In this document: positions 1 to 8,679 of the stretch, piece by piece
Position numbering within the stretch: the stretch's first letter is position 1
Layout: each line of letters opens with the position of its first letter
Assembly (NCBI GenBank): GCA_004353515.1
Contig: SMNZ01000002.1
Location: forward strand, 372,001 to 436,000
Source of the DNA: Alteromonadaceae bacterium M269
GTDB lineage: Bacteria; Pseudomonadota; Gammaproteobacteria; Enterobacterales; Alteromonadaceae
Direction: 5' to 3'
DNA length: 64,000 bases
The notes under the pieces: model-generated
Told to the model about the DNA's origin: nothing
The model's database searches: none
What the model saw: the letters and a program-made list of their open reading frames with translations, nothing else
Program-made: the position numbers and the translations under genes

Positions 1-2
1 GA

Positions 3-881
3 CAATATATAGAGAACAATAGTTCATCACGTGAATTCGTTGGGTTCCTGGATAACGATGAATCAAAACATGAGACTTCATTTGAAGGCTTACCTATTTA
101 CGCCCCATTCATGTTGGGCGAATTAATCTACGATCAAATCGTTATCACCACGCAGTGGGCATTAGATGTTCAAAAACAACTTATCAATGACTTCGGTGTT
201 GATGTTAATAAAGTTGTTTTACCTGAAAAAAAGCAACTTAAAAAGCCAACGCCTTTCCTTAATCCAGTGAGCCTTGATTTAGCAAGACATATTGTTAAAG
301 CAATCAATACATTGGCGATAGAGCGAGAACTCCCGTTGGCAACTGATTTCGGTACGTTGCTCGGCATAGTGAGAGATGATGATATTATCCCCTGGGATGA
401 CGATATTGACTTTTCTGTACCTGTAGAACGCGCAGAGGCGGCAGAAGCAGTGTGTCAGAGATTTGTTGAGGAGCAGCCAAGAACCCTATTTTGGCGGCTT
501 GAAAAATTAAAGAATAATGCAGGAAAATCTGCTGGTTTACTGATTAAGTTCACCGACCCTAATGGTGAGGTCAGTGAGTTTACGACCTCTGTTTGTTTTA
601 GAGAAAATGTTGATGGTAATGCACTGCATATGCCTAGCCTAGGTATGTGGTATGCGCCAGTTGAGTATTTTGATCAAACTGAAGTATTCCTGTGGAAGGG
701 GACTCAAATTCAGGTTCCTAAAAACTATTTAAGCTACTTAAGTTTTGTTTATGGAGATTGGAAGGTACCCAAGAAGGATATCCAGCTTTCGGATTATGCG
801 CATACAAGGGAAGTTAGCTTCGAGGATGTTAAGAGTGCAGCGATGAGCTGTGAACTGCTCGAGCAGAGTAACGCGAGATAA
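3..881 (+). CDS. LicD-family phosphotransferase (5' end outside window)
   Basis: The reading frame is open from the first bases of the window, so the gene starts upstream. The first ATG inside the window (111) falls in the middle of a domain and should not be taken as the start. The N-terminal part has a GFLDND and GLPIYAP pattern followed by a YDQIVITT strand, like the Rossmann-type module of PglD/CapD proteins. The rest is LicD-like, with the family's acidic signature WDDDIDF at bases 393-413. LicD proteins attach phosphocholine or other phospho-substituents to cell-surface glycans. The gene overlaps the next one by one base (TAATG), so the two are translationally coupled. The family call is firm, but the donor and acceptor are unknown. 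Confidence 0.75.
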   Translation, partial: QYIENNSSSREFVGFLDNDESKHETSFEGLPIYAPFMLGELIYDQIVITTQWALDVQKQLINDFGVDVNKVVLPEKKQLKKPTPFLNPVSLDLARHIVKAINTLAIERELPLATDFGTLLGIVRDDDIIPWDDDIDFSVPVERAEAAEAVCQRFVEEQPRTLFWRLEKLKNNAGKSAGLLIKFTDPNGEVSEFTTSVCFRENVDGNALHMPSLGMWYAPVEYFDQTEVFLWKGTQIQVPKNYLSYLSFVYGDWKVPKKDIQLSDYAHTREVSFEDVKSAAMSCELLEQSNAR

Positions 882-2185
882 TGCCGATGTTTAATAGAGG
901 ATATCTCGCCAATAGCAGTTTGCAGGAAAAAGTTGCCATCATTGGTTGTGGAGAGTCAGCAAAGGTCTTTGCAGAGTGGAGCGAAGTCGAACATTTCGAT
1001 GTATTTACGACATTGGGCGGAGGGCAATTTAGAGATAAGGATGTCCTCGCGGTTGAAACGCTAAGAGAACCCAATGACTATCTACAAATCATCATAGCTA
1101 ATCAGTATGTAGATGAAATACTGGAGCAATGGGTTAACGATAATAAAAGCTTACAGAATGTGTTTTGGTTTGACTTCATGAACTTGAAGTTAGCCCAGGT
1201 GGATTCATTGTCGTATACGCAATCCGCGAAAGATTCATCATTACACGTGATATATGATCTTCATGTATTACCTGCAACTTTTGATATTGCTGCTTTTCTT
1301 GTTAGGGCCGAGTTAAGGCGAATTGAACTCGGGTTGGACAACATCAATCTTATTATTATTGGTGGTAATTTCGGTGGAGTGAGTGCAAGAGCGTGTCTTA
1401 ATCATGGGAGTGAGCAAGGAACTTGGCGGATTCAAAATGTGCTTATTCCAATGTCTCAAATGCTGAAAAGATGTCGTGGTGTTTCTTTTATTCCCAATAA
1501 AAAGTGTTTAAGTGATTTAACCCAAGGTGAAGCAACTTTCCCGCAGGATTTATCTGCAAGACCAGACTTTCGTTTTTATGCTCTTGCTCCCTTGCAGAAG
1601 CGCTTTGAGAGTGGTGCTGATATTCAGGTACTTGAGTCTCCAATGCAGGCAAAGGAATATGCGCGACAATTCCTAAAATCTCATGGGATAAGTAAGCAAT
1701 TTATTACCATTTCGTTAAGAGAATATACGCATCAGGCTTCTCGAAATAGTTGTATAGAGTGTTACCAGTATCTTGCAGAGAGAGTCCTAAATTTAGGGTT
1801 AGGTATTGTCCTAATAAGAGACACCAACAAAGCGTTAGAACAGAAGCTTAATTGGGAAGGGACAGTAGAATGCCCCGTTGCTTCTTTTAATGTGGCGATT
1901 CGGATGGCACTTTACGAATCCGCTTTTATGAATATATCCGTATCATCAGGCCCGTCGTTTGGGTTGATGTTATTGTCTAGGCATTGTGATTTTTTAATGA
2001 CGCACTTGGTTGATAATAGCCAAGTGGTTAGTAGTGAGGCGTTTCTCAAAGAACGGCAAGGTATCAGTGTTGGAGAACAATTCCCTTTTTGCGGTCGGTT
2101 CCAACGTGTTTGTTGGACTGAGGATGCGGAAGAAATAGCAAACGAATTTGAGTTGATGATTAAAGAGAAACTCTCAATTAATTAA
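881..2185 (+). CDS. Glycosyltransferase-like protein, paralogue of the gene at 11309-12610
   Basis: This 434-aa protein matches no family I can name with certainty. Residues 1 to about 110 look like a Rossmann module (VAIIGCGESAK, then IIIANQY). The remainder has a GT-B-like layout with LREY (279-282), RNS (288-290), RDT (313-315) and a late RMALYESA...SGPS segment. The same landmarks occur at equivalent places in the 433-aa product of 11309-12610, so the two are paralogues. The ATG overlaps the stop of the LicD gene. A sugar-transfer role is inferred from fold-like motifs and from the surrounding glycan genes; no catalytic residue is certain. Confidence 0.55.
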   Translation: MPMFNRGYLANSSLQEKVAIIGCGESAKVFAEWSEVEHFDVFTTLGGGQFRDKDVLAVETLREPNDYLQIIIANQYVDEILEQWVNDNKSLQNVFWFDFMNLKLAQVDSLSYTQSAKDSSLHVIYDLHVLPATFDIAAFLVRAELRRIELGLDNINLIIIGGNFGGVSARACLNHGSEQGTWRIQNVLIPMSQMLKRCRGVSFIPNKKCLSDLTQGEATFPQDLSARPDFRFYALAPLQKRFESGADIQVLESPMQAKEYARQFLKSHGISKQFITISLREYTHQASRNSCIECYQYLAERVLNLGLGIVLIRDTNKALEQKLNWEGTVECPVASFNVAIRMALYESAFMNISVSSGPSFGLMLLSRHCDFLMTHLVDNSQVVSSEAFLKERQGISVGEQFPFCGRFQRVCWTEDAEEIANEFELMIKEKLSIN

Positions 2186-2203
2186 AGATATGAGTGTATA
2201 AAT

Positions 2204-3142
2204 ATGAAAGTACTAGTGACAGGGGCATGTGGTTATAAAGGTTCGGTCTTGGTGCCGAAACTACTGAACGAAGGGCATGACGTCGTCGGCATTGATACAC
2301 AATGGTTTGGTAATTTTTTACCGGAACACCCTCGCCTTAGCGTGATTAAGCAGGATGTACGTGACACGGCCAATATAGATTTGACAGACGTTGATGTCAT
2401 TATTCATTTGGCTTCTATTGCTAATGATCCATGCGGTGATCTCAATCCTAAATTGACTTGGGAAGTGAGTGCTCTAGCAACAATGCAGCTCGCTGACAGA
2501 GCCCGTCGAGCCGGAGTGAAGCACTTTATTTATGCATCATCAGGCAGTGTTTATGGTTTAAAAGATGAGCTTCAAGTGACGGAAGATTTAACGCTTGAAC
2601 CAATTTCTGAATATAACAAAACAAAGATGGTTGCTGAACGCGTCATTCTGAGCTACCAAAACGACATGACGGTTCAAGTGGTTAGGCCCGCGACAGTTTG
2701 TGGTTTGTCACCCAGAATGAGATTAGATGTGTCGGTGAATATGCTGGCAATGCAAGCACTAGAAAATGGCAAAATTACTGTTTTTGGTGGCAAGCAAACA
2801 CGCCCAAATATTCATATTGATGATATTACCGATCTCTATATCTTCTTAGTTAACAATACTGATGTAACAGGGGTTTATAACGCAGGGTTTGAAAATATAT
2901 CTATTCTAGATATTGCTAACATGGTGGTTGCAACGACTCCTGCTGAGATTATTACTACACCTTCTAACGATCCTCGTTCTTACCGCATCAATTCTGATCG
3001 GCTGTTAAATACAGGTTTTAAACCTAAAAAGTGTGTCCAAGATGCTATCAACGAGATTGGCGATGCTTATCGGAGCAATGCACTCGTTAATGCAACCCAC
3101 TTCCATAACTTAAAATGGATGCAAGAGAATCAACTCGCATGA
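2204..3142 (+). CDS. NAD-dependent sugar epimerase/dehydratase (extended SDR)
   Basis: This 312-aa extended short-chain dehydrogenase/reductase has an N-terminal nucleotide-binding loop VTGACGYKG (residues 5-13), the ASSGSVYG strand with the catalytic serine, and the YxxxK pair at Y137/K141. A later RPNIHIDDI segment is typical of UDP- or GDP-sugar epimerases. The expected reaction is an NAD-dependent change at C4 or C6 of a nucleotide sugar in the cytoplasm. The exact sugar cannot be read from the sequence. It begins 18 bases after the preceding stop and its stop overlaps the start of the SIS isomerase gene. Confidence 0.85.
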   Translation: MKVLVTGACGYKGSVLVPKLLNEGHDVVGIDTQWFGNFLPEHPRLSVIKQDVRDTANIDLTDVDVIIHLASIANDPCGDLNPKLTWEVSALATMQLADRARRAGVKHFIYASSGSVYGLKDELQVTEDLTLEPISEYNKTKMVAERVILSYQNDMTVQVVRPATVCGLSPRMRLDVSVNMLAMQALENGKITVFGGKQTRPNIHIDDITDLYIFLVNNTDVTGVYNAGFENISILDIANMVVATTPAEIITTPSNDPRSYRINSDRLLNTGFKPKKCVQDAINEIGDAYRSNALVNATHFHNLKWMQENQLA

Positions 3143-3708
3143 TTGAACATAGCAAGAAATACTTAAACAAGCTTTACGCAACGACTGAAGCTTTTGATTG
3201 GTCAAAAGTAGAGCCTCTTGCAGAGCATATGATAAAAGCTGTACGAGAAGGTAGGCATGTATTTATATGTGGAAATGGAGGAAGCGCCGGAAATGCTATC
3301 CATTTAGCCAATGACTTTTTATATGGCATTGAGCCAAGTGGAAATGCAATGAAAGTTGAAGCATTAGCTGCAAACTCTGCTGTACTCACTTGCTTAGGTA
3401 ATGATATCGGTTATGAAAACATTTTTTCTCACCAGTTGAAGGTAAAAGCGAAGCCCGGTGATTTGCTGTTAGTACTTTCAGGTAGTGGTAATTCACCTAA
3501 TATCCTCAGAGCTTTGGAGCAAGCAAAGGAAAGTGAGATGATCAGTTTCGCTATCCTTGGTTACACTGGCGGCAAAGCGAAAGAGATGTCTGATTTTCCA
3601 ATGCACTTTGATGTTGACGACATGCAGATTTCCGAAGATCTCCAATTAATGATTGGGCATATGTTAATGCAATACCTATGTCAAAAATTGGGAGCAAAGG
3701 ATGAGTAA
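3139..3708 (+). CDS. SIS-domain phosphosugar isomerase, GmhA-like
   Basis: This 189-aa SIS-domain protein has the phosphosugar-binding loop CGNGGSAGNA near residue 45 and a second loop LSGSGNSPN. Both are characteristic of sedoheptulose-7-phosphate isomerase (GmhA) and its relatives, and the length fits GmhA. I chose the ATG at 3139 because it forms an ATGA overlap with the upstream stop. An in-frame ATG at 3115 would overlap the previous gene by 28 bases and has no visible ribosome binding site. If it is a true GmhA, it would convert sedoheptulose 7-phosphate to D-glycero-D-manno-heptose 7-phosphate. A split transketolase downstream could supply that substrate. Confidence 0.8.
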   Translation: MIEHSKKYLNKLYATTEAFDWSKVEPLAEHMIKAVREGRHVFICGNGGSAGNAIHLANDFLYGIEPSGNAMKVEALAANSAVLTCLGNDIGYENIFSHQLKVKAKPGDLLLVLSGSGNSPNILRALEQAKESEMISFAILGYTGGKAKEMSDFPMHFDVDDMQISEDLQLMIGHMLMQYLCQKLGAKDE

Positions 3709-4690
3709 TGTTGTTTGTGTTATAGGGAGTAACTCTTTTTCAGGCTCAAGTTTTTGTAAGCATTTACTAAAACTTGGATATGAGGTGATAGCGATTAGTC
3801 GTTCCGCTGAACCCGTATTTGCTTTAGCCCCTCATCAATGGGTTCAAGAGGCAAGTGTCCAGTTTCATCAACTCGATATTAATCACCATCTGGAAGAGAT
3901 AGAAGCATTACTTGATACAAGGAAGCCTTCGCATATCTATAACTTTGCTGCGCAAAGCATGGTTGGACAAAGTTGGGAGTTTCCTGAGCATTGGTTTATG
4001 ACCAACGCCGTATCCACTATTAAGCTACACAACCTGCTTCGTTTTAAAGATTACTTGGAACGCTATATACATATTACAACACCGGAGATTTATGGTAGTT
4101 GTAGTGGTTTTGTTAGTGAGGATCATCCTTACAATCCAAGTACGCCATATGCTGTGTCGAGAGCCGCAGCCGATATGAGTTTAAAAACGTTCTTTGATGT
4201 CCACCAATTCCCAGTTGTTAGCACAAGAGCAGCTAATGTTTATGGGGAAGGGCAACAGCTTTATCGTATTATTCCAAAGACTATTATCTCAATCTTAACC
4301 GGAGAAAAACTTCCTTTGCATGGTGGCGGTCATTCCGAACGGTCATTTATCCATATTGATGATGTTTCAGAAGCAACATTGAAAATAGGGGAGAAAGGAG
4401 TCCTCGGTGATTGTTATCACATTTCAACTCTCGACACGATTTCAATTCGCGGGCTTGTTCAGAAAATATGCGATAGCCTATCGGTTAACTTTGATGATGT
4501 ATGCGATATCGTTGGGGACCGTCCCGGAAAAGATGCTGCCTATTTATTAGATGCTACAAAACTAAGAACAACCTTAGATTGGCAAGATAAAATCACTCTA
4601 GATGTTGGGTTAGAACAGACAGTTGATTGGGTCAAGAACAACCTCACTGAGCTATCAAAGCAGCCAACAAGCTATATTCATAAGGCCTAG
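3701..4690 (+). CDS. NDP-sugar 4,6-dehydratase-like SDR with YxxxR in place of YxxxK
   Basis: This 329-aa extended SDR most resembles dTDP-glucose or GDP-mannose 4,6-dehydratases. It has an N-terminal VIGSNSFSG loop, a TPEIYG segment, an RAANVYGEGQ segment and an RSFIHIDD segment. The catalytic pair reads Y150-AVS-R154, so arginine replaces the usual lysine. GGAG lies six bases before the ATG, and the start overlaps the previous stop by 8 bases. A 4-keto-6-deoxy sugar from such an enzyme is the usual substrate of the C-methyltransferase family encoded further on. Function is inferred from the family, and the R154 change leaves activity open. Confidence 0.75.
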   Translation: MSNVVCVIGSNSFSGSSFCKHLLKLGYEVIAISRSAEPVFALAPHQWVQEASVQFHQLDINHHLEEIEALLDTRKPSHIYNFAAQSMVGQSWEFPEHWFMTNAVSTIKLHNLLRFKDYLERYIHITTPEIYGSCSGFVSEDHPYNPSTPYAVSRAAADMSLKTFFDVHQFPVVSTRAANVYGEGQQLYRIIPKTIISILTGEKLPLHGGGHSERSFIHIDDVSEATLKIGEKGVLGDCYHISTLDTISIRGLVQKICDSLSVNFDDVCDIVGDRPGKDAAYLLDATKLRTTLDWQDKITLDVGLEQTVDWVKNNLTELSKQPTSYIHKA

Positions 4691-4693
4691 TAA

Positions 4694-5347
4694 ATGGAAA
4701 TTGATTTATTAAAAAACTACCCCAAAAGTAAAAGAAATACTAAGGGCCGCAGTGAAATAATGAGTGAAGAAGTGAAAGCTATTGCTCGGCAATATGGTAA
4801 AGACTTCTTTGACGGTGACAGACTGTATGGTTATGGCGGTTTTAGTTATATGCCGCGGTTTTGGCAACCAGTCGTTCCTGACCTAATTTCCCATTTCAAT
4901 TTGAAAGCGGACAGCAGCTTGTTGGATGTAGGCTGCGCGAAAGGATTCATGCTGTACGATTTGCTTCAGCATATGCCGGAGATGCAAGTGTCAGGTTTGG
5001 ATATTTCTGAGTACGCAATTGAAAATGCAAAACCGGAAGTGAAGGATTTACTTCAAGTAGGTGATGCTAAAGCTTTGCCGTATGAGGATGATAGTTTCGA
5101 TGTAGTGATGAGTATCAATACAGTGCACAATCTTGAAAAAGATGAGTGTGCGGCAGCGCTGCAAGAGATTATGAGAGTGAGCCGTGGGAAAGCTTTTATA
5201 ACGGTTGATGCATACAGAAATGATGAAGAGCAAGAACGTATGATGCAATGGGCGTTGACTGCCAAAACCATTATGCATGTTGATGATTGGAAATCGTTCT
5301 TCAAAGAAGTGGGATATACGGGTGATTTTTATTGGTTTATTCCCTAA
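4694..5347 (+). CDS. Class I SAM-dependent methyltransferase
   Basis: This 217-aa protein has a Methyltransf_11/25-type core: motif I LLDVGCAKGF, an acidic residue ending the second strand (VSGLDIS), then VGDAKALPYEDDSFDVV and the post-motif VMSINTVHNL. A start at 4694 gives 22 residues before an alternative in-frame ATG at 4760; both are plausible. It starts three bases after the stop of the dehydratase-like gene. The substrate is probably a sugar or sugar nucleotide of this cluster, but nothing in the sequence specifies N-, O- or C-methylation. Confidence 0.8.
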   Translation: MEIDLLKNYPKSKRNTKGRSEIMSEEVKAIARQYGKDFFDGDRLYGYGGFSYMPRFWQPVVPDLISHFNLKADSSLLDVGCAKGFMLYDLLQHMPEMQVSGLDISEYAIENAKPEVKDLLQVGDAKALPYEDDSFDVVMSINTVHNLEKDECAAALQEIMRVSRGKAFITVDAYRNDEEQERMMQWALTAKTIMHVDDWKSFFKEVGYTGDFYWFIP

Positions 5348-5407
5348 CTCAAGGTTAGGTATGGGCACGATTAAATCAGAAAATGAAATTTATAGGTTGT
5401 AAATTAC

Positions 5408-6214
5408 ATGCACGACAACACCATTATTAACCAAGTCAGACATCAGCTCGTTGACCTGTCTCATCAAAATAAAGTGCCACATTTAGCATGCGCATTGTCT
5501 TGCGTTGATATTCTTTACGCTTTGTATTTCCATGCAATGAAGATAAAACCCTCAGAGCCTAATCATGCTCAAAGAGATAGATTTTTGTTGGGGAAAGGGC
5601 ATGCAGTGGCGGCACTATACTGTATGTTAGCGCAGCGTGATTTTTTCTCTCCAGATGACGTATATAGCCTTGGTCAAGATGGTAGCGCATTTGAAGAGCA
5701 CCCTGGTGTGAACTCACCTCCCGGTGTAGATAATATTTCCGGCTCTTTAGGGCATGCACTTGGCCTTGCTACTGGCATGGCAAAGGCTTCTAAGATTAAA
5801 GGAACAAAAGAGCATTTTTATGCGCTAGTCGGTGATGGCGAATTAAATGAAGGAACCAACTGGGAAGCTGCAATGTTTGCTCCAGCTCATCGGCTAGACA
5901 ATGTGACTCTCATTGTAGACTTTAATAAACTCCAAGGAACGGGGCGAAGTTGCGAAATCATGCAGCTGGATGACCTCGCCGAAAAATGGCGTGCATTTGG
6001 TTGGAATACCTTGGAGATTGATGGACATGACGTTGAACAACTTAAGGCTGCTCTCAGCAGTGATTCAAGTGTTGCTGGAAAACCCAAAGCGATAGTTGCA
6101 CACACAGTAAAAGGAGCGGGTATATCCTTTATGCAAGATGACAATAATTGGCATTATCGCATTCCTACCCTAGAGGAAGTTGAACTGTCTGCAAAGGAGT
6201 TGGGTTTAAGATGA
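5408..6214 (+). CDS. Transketolase N-terminal subunit (split transketolase)
   Basis: This 268-aa protein corresponds to the thiamine-diphosphate-binding half of transketolase. It has GKGHAVAALY, the GSLGHALGLATGMA segment and the cofactor/Mg motif GDGELNEG (D143) followed about 25 residues later by DFNKLQ. It overlaps the gene for the C-terminal half through ATGA, as expected for a two-subunit enzyme. Split transketolases of this sort are common in secondary or surface-sugar loci, separate from the full-length housekeeping enzyme. The reaction is transfer of a two-carbon ketol unit. Here the acceptor may be ribose 5-phosphate, giving sedoheptulose 7-phosphate, or a keto-sugar, giving a branch. 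Confidence 0.9.
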   Translation: MHDNTIINQVRHQLVDLSHQNKVPHLACALSCVDILYALYFHAMKIKPSEPNHAQRDRFLLGKGHAVAALYCMLAQRDFFSPDDVYSLGQDGSAFEEHPGVNSPPGVDNISGSLGHALGLATGMAKASKIKGTKEHFYALVGDGELNEGTNWEAAMFAPAHRLDNVTLIVDFNKLQGTGRSCEIMQLDDLAEKWRAFGWNTLEIDGHDVEQLKAALSSDSSVAGKPKAIVAHTVKGAGISFMQDDNNWHYRIPTLEEVELSAKELGLR

Positions 6215-7128
6215 GAAACAAATTTGCTGAATGCTTAACTCAGTTAGCCAAAACAAATGAAGATATATGCTTACTTTATGCGGATATAGGAAACCGGCTG
6301 TTCAACAATCTCAAAGAGATTGCTCCTGACCGAACAATCAACGCTGGGATTGCAGAAGCTAACATGGCAACCATGGCTTCTGGAATGGCACAAATGGGGT
6401 TTCGTCCATTTATTTACACTATCACTCCATTTACAACCGCACGAAACTTTGAACAGATAAAAATTGATCTCGCTTATGCCAATGTCCCTGTAGTTATCGT
6501 TGGTACAGGGTCTGGCTTGGCCTATGCGAATCTTGGGCCTACACATCATTCATTTGAAGATATAGCGCTTATGCGTGTGTTACCCAATATGAAGATCGTA
6601 TGCCCGGCAGATTCCATGGAATTGGAAGCATTAATGCCGGAATTGCTTAAAGAAACAGGGCCTGTTTATTTGCGTATAGGCAAGAAAAATGAGCCTCAAA
6701 ATTATTCTGATATCCCCAAATTAACTGTTGGGAAGGCACACTTGTGCAGAGAAGGGCAGCGCGTGACATTGCTGTGTACAGGAACCGCATTGCATATTGG
6801 TAATCAGGTTGCTGATGAGCTGTTGTCTAAAGGTATTTCTGCTGAGCTTGTTAGTATGCATACAGTGAAGCCGTTAGATACTGGTTTTTTATCTACAATC
6901 CCTGCTGATAAGCTTGTCGTCAGTATCGAGGAGCATAGCTTAAATGGCGGGTTTGGTAGTGCTCTCTGTGAGTGGTTTAATGATAGTGACTGGGAAGGTA
7001 AGGTGTTGCGTTTCGGGATCCCTGATACCTTTATTGATCAGTTAAGCGGACCTCAGGCAGCGAGAGATAGAATTGGTTTAACTGCACCTGACATAACATC
7101 TCGTATTCTTAAAAAGTTGTCTCTATGA
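6211..7128 (+). CDS. Transketolase C-terminal subunit (split transketolase)
   Basis: This 305-aa protein contains the pyrimidine-binding and C-terminal domains of transketolase. The NAGIAEANM segment carries the glutamate (E49) that activates thiamine diphosphate. LGPTHHSFEDIALMRVLPN and the C-terminal domain starting around residue 185 complete the family pattern. It is coupled by ATGA overlaps to both the N-terminal subunit upstream and the HAD gene downstream. The active enzyme is expected to be a heterotetramer with the 5408-6214 product. Confidence 0.9.
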   Translation: MRNKFAECLTQLAKTNEDICLLYADIGNRLFNNLKEIAPDRTINAGIAEANMATMASGMAQMGFRPFIYTITPFTTARNFEQIKIDLAYANVPVVIVGTGSGLAYANLGPTHHSFEDIALMRVLPNMKIVCPADSMELEALMPELLKETGPVYLRIGKKNEPQNYSDIPKLTVGKAHLCREGQRVTLLCTGTALHIGNQVADELLSKGISAELVSMHTVKPLDTGFLSTIPADKLVVSIEEHSLNGGFGSALCEWFNDSDWEGKVLRFGIPDTFIDQLSGPQAARDRIGLTAPDITSRILKKLSL

Positions 7129-7703
7129 GAATCGGTATAGACTTTGATAATACTATCGTTAACTACGATGGCGTATTTTATAAAGCTGGACGAAGATTAG
7201 AATGGCTTCCTAAGCTTGATGATGAAAGTAAACAAGCCGTTAAAAGTTATTTCATTTCGCGTGGTGAAGAGCCCCGCTGGACTGAATTGCAAGGTATTGT
7301 TTATGGTTCTGATATCCGTTTCGCTAAGCCTTATGAGGGTATCTACGAAATTTTAGGTAGATGGAAAGACGTAGGACATCAAATGTTCCTCGTGAGCCAT
7401 AAAACCAAGTTTCCTATCATCGGAGATAAATTAGACTTTCACCAAGCTGCTAGCAATTGGTTGAAGGAAAATGACCTTATGCCTTATTTTGAGGAAACGT
7501 ATTTTTGTCCTCAAAAAGATGAAAAAGTCGAAATGATAGGGAGGCTGGAACTGGACTATTTTATTGATGACCTACCTTCAATACTTAATGCTGTGAACTT
7601 TCCACAAAAGACTCACGGCGTTTTATTTTCTCCAGATAACCAAGATGGTAATGGCTTACGGTCTGTTTCCAAATGGGCTGAGCTATTAAAAGTAGTATGT
7701 TAG
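7125..7703 (+). CDS. HAD-superfamily hydrolase-like protein
   Basis: This 192-aa protein opens with MRIGIDFDNT, the DxDxT motif (D6, D8) of haloacid-dehalogenase phosphatases. The later motifs are VSHKTKF (Ser/Thr motif) and YFIDDLPS (motif IV). Phosphatases of this type remove phosphate from sugar phosphates in glycan pathways. It is not a clear GmhB, since the GmhB pattern LDRDGT is absent. It overlaps transketolase-C by ATGA and precedes a kinase-like gene, so it may act on the same phosphorylated intermediate. The substrate is unknown. Confidence 0.75.
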   Translation: MRIGIDFDNTIVNYDGVFYKAGRRLEWLPKLDDESKQAVKSYFISRGEEPRWTELQGIVYGSDIRFAKPYEGIYEILGRWKDVGHQMFLVSHKTKFPIIGDKLDFHQAASNWLKENDLMPYFEETYFCPQKDEKVEMIGRLELDYFIDDLPSILNAVNFPQKTHGVLFSPDNQDGNGLRSVSKWAELLKVVC

Positions 7704-7707
7704 CGCC

Positions 7708-8679
7708 GTGATTGAAGAGCATATCCTATCGTGGGCTTCAGGTAAGGTTGGTGCTAACTTTACTCAAATCGATAAAGCGTTTGGTGGGAAGAATAACAAG
7801 GCTTTTCACCTTCAATGTGATAAAGGGCAGTTTTTCCTAAAGCAGTATTTCTCTTACTCAGACTCTGATGGTTCGCGTTTTAAGCGTGAATGTGAATTCT
7901 ATACATTGCTTAATAAGCACGATATTAGAGATGTAGCGACTTTAGTTGCGAGTGACCAAAGATACGGTGTAGCACTTTTTAGTCATATTAGCGGAAAGTC
8001 TATTGAGTTCTGCTCGTCAGATGACATCCTTCAATCAGCTGATTTTATTAGACGTATTAACGTTCCTGCAATATGTTTGAGTGCCAAAAATATAGAATAT
8101 GCTCGAGGCGGTCTTAGCTCTCCTATGCTTTTTCTCGACGATATAAATGGTCGTTTGCGTATATTGAATGAGCTAGAGTCTGATAAGGATATCTACGATG
8201 AACTTAAAGTTTATTTGAATGAAGACGTTAAACCATTAGTAGAGGTATTAAAAAGTCGGTGGAAAGGCTTTTTTGCTAGTGATAATAAATTTGAACAAGT
8301 GCTATCACCTTCTGACTTTGGTTTTCACAATGTTTTGCGAGGTCAACACTTATACTTCTTTGACTTTGAGTATGCGGGTTGGGACAGCGCTGAGAAACTT
8401 GTGACAGACTTTTTTTGCCAACCTAGGTATCAGATCGATGGGGCGTTGATGCCAAATTTTATTGAAGCCGCTTTTCCTAAACCGACAAGACAAAAGTTGT
8501 TGGGGAATTGCAGGAAACTAGTTGATTTAGCAACAGTTAAGTGGGCCCTTATTTTTTTAAATGAATTTAAATCTAATGATATGAAACGAAGAGTTTTTTC
8601 CGGTGAACAGGATTGTGATGATTACCTTAGAAGGCAATTGGAAAAGTCGAAGCGTAAGCTATTTGAGGTAGAGGTATGA
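7708..8679 (+). CDS. Aminoglycoside phosphotransferase-fold kinase (APH/choline kinase-like)
   Basis: This 323-aa protein starts at GTG four bases after the previous stop. It has the APH/choline-kinase layout. The N-lobe contains FGGKNNKAF and QFFLKQYF, with the ATP-anchoring lysine. The catalytic loop SPSDFGFHN has D203 and N208, and FFDFEYAGWD supplies the metal-binding D219. The first histidine of the usual HGDxxxxN loop is replaced by serine. With LicD at the start of the cluster, a LicA-like choline or ethanolamine kinase is one possibility, and a sugar kinase is another. The stop overlaps the next start by ATGA. Confidence 0.7.
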   Translation: MIEEHILSWASGKVGANFTQIDKAFGGKNNKAFHLQCDKGQFFLKQYFSYSDSDGSRFKRECEFYTLLNKHDIRDVATLVASDQRYGVALFSHISGKSIEFCSSDDILQSADFIRRINVPAICLSAKNIEYARGGLSSPMLFLDDINGRLRILNELESDKDIYDELKVYLNEDVKPLVEVLKSRWKGFFASDNKFEQVLSPSDFGFHNVLRGQHLYFFDFEYAGWDSAEKLVTDFFCQPRYQIDGALMPNFIEAAFPKPTRQKLLGNCRKLVDLATVKWALIFLNEFKSNDMKRRVFSGEQDCDDYLRRQLEKSKRKLFEVEV

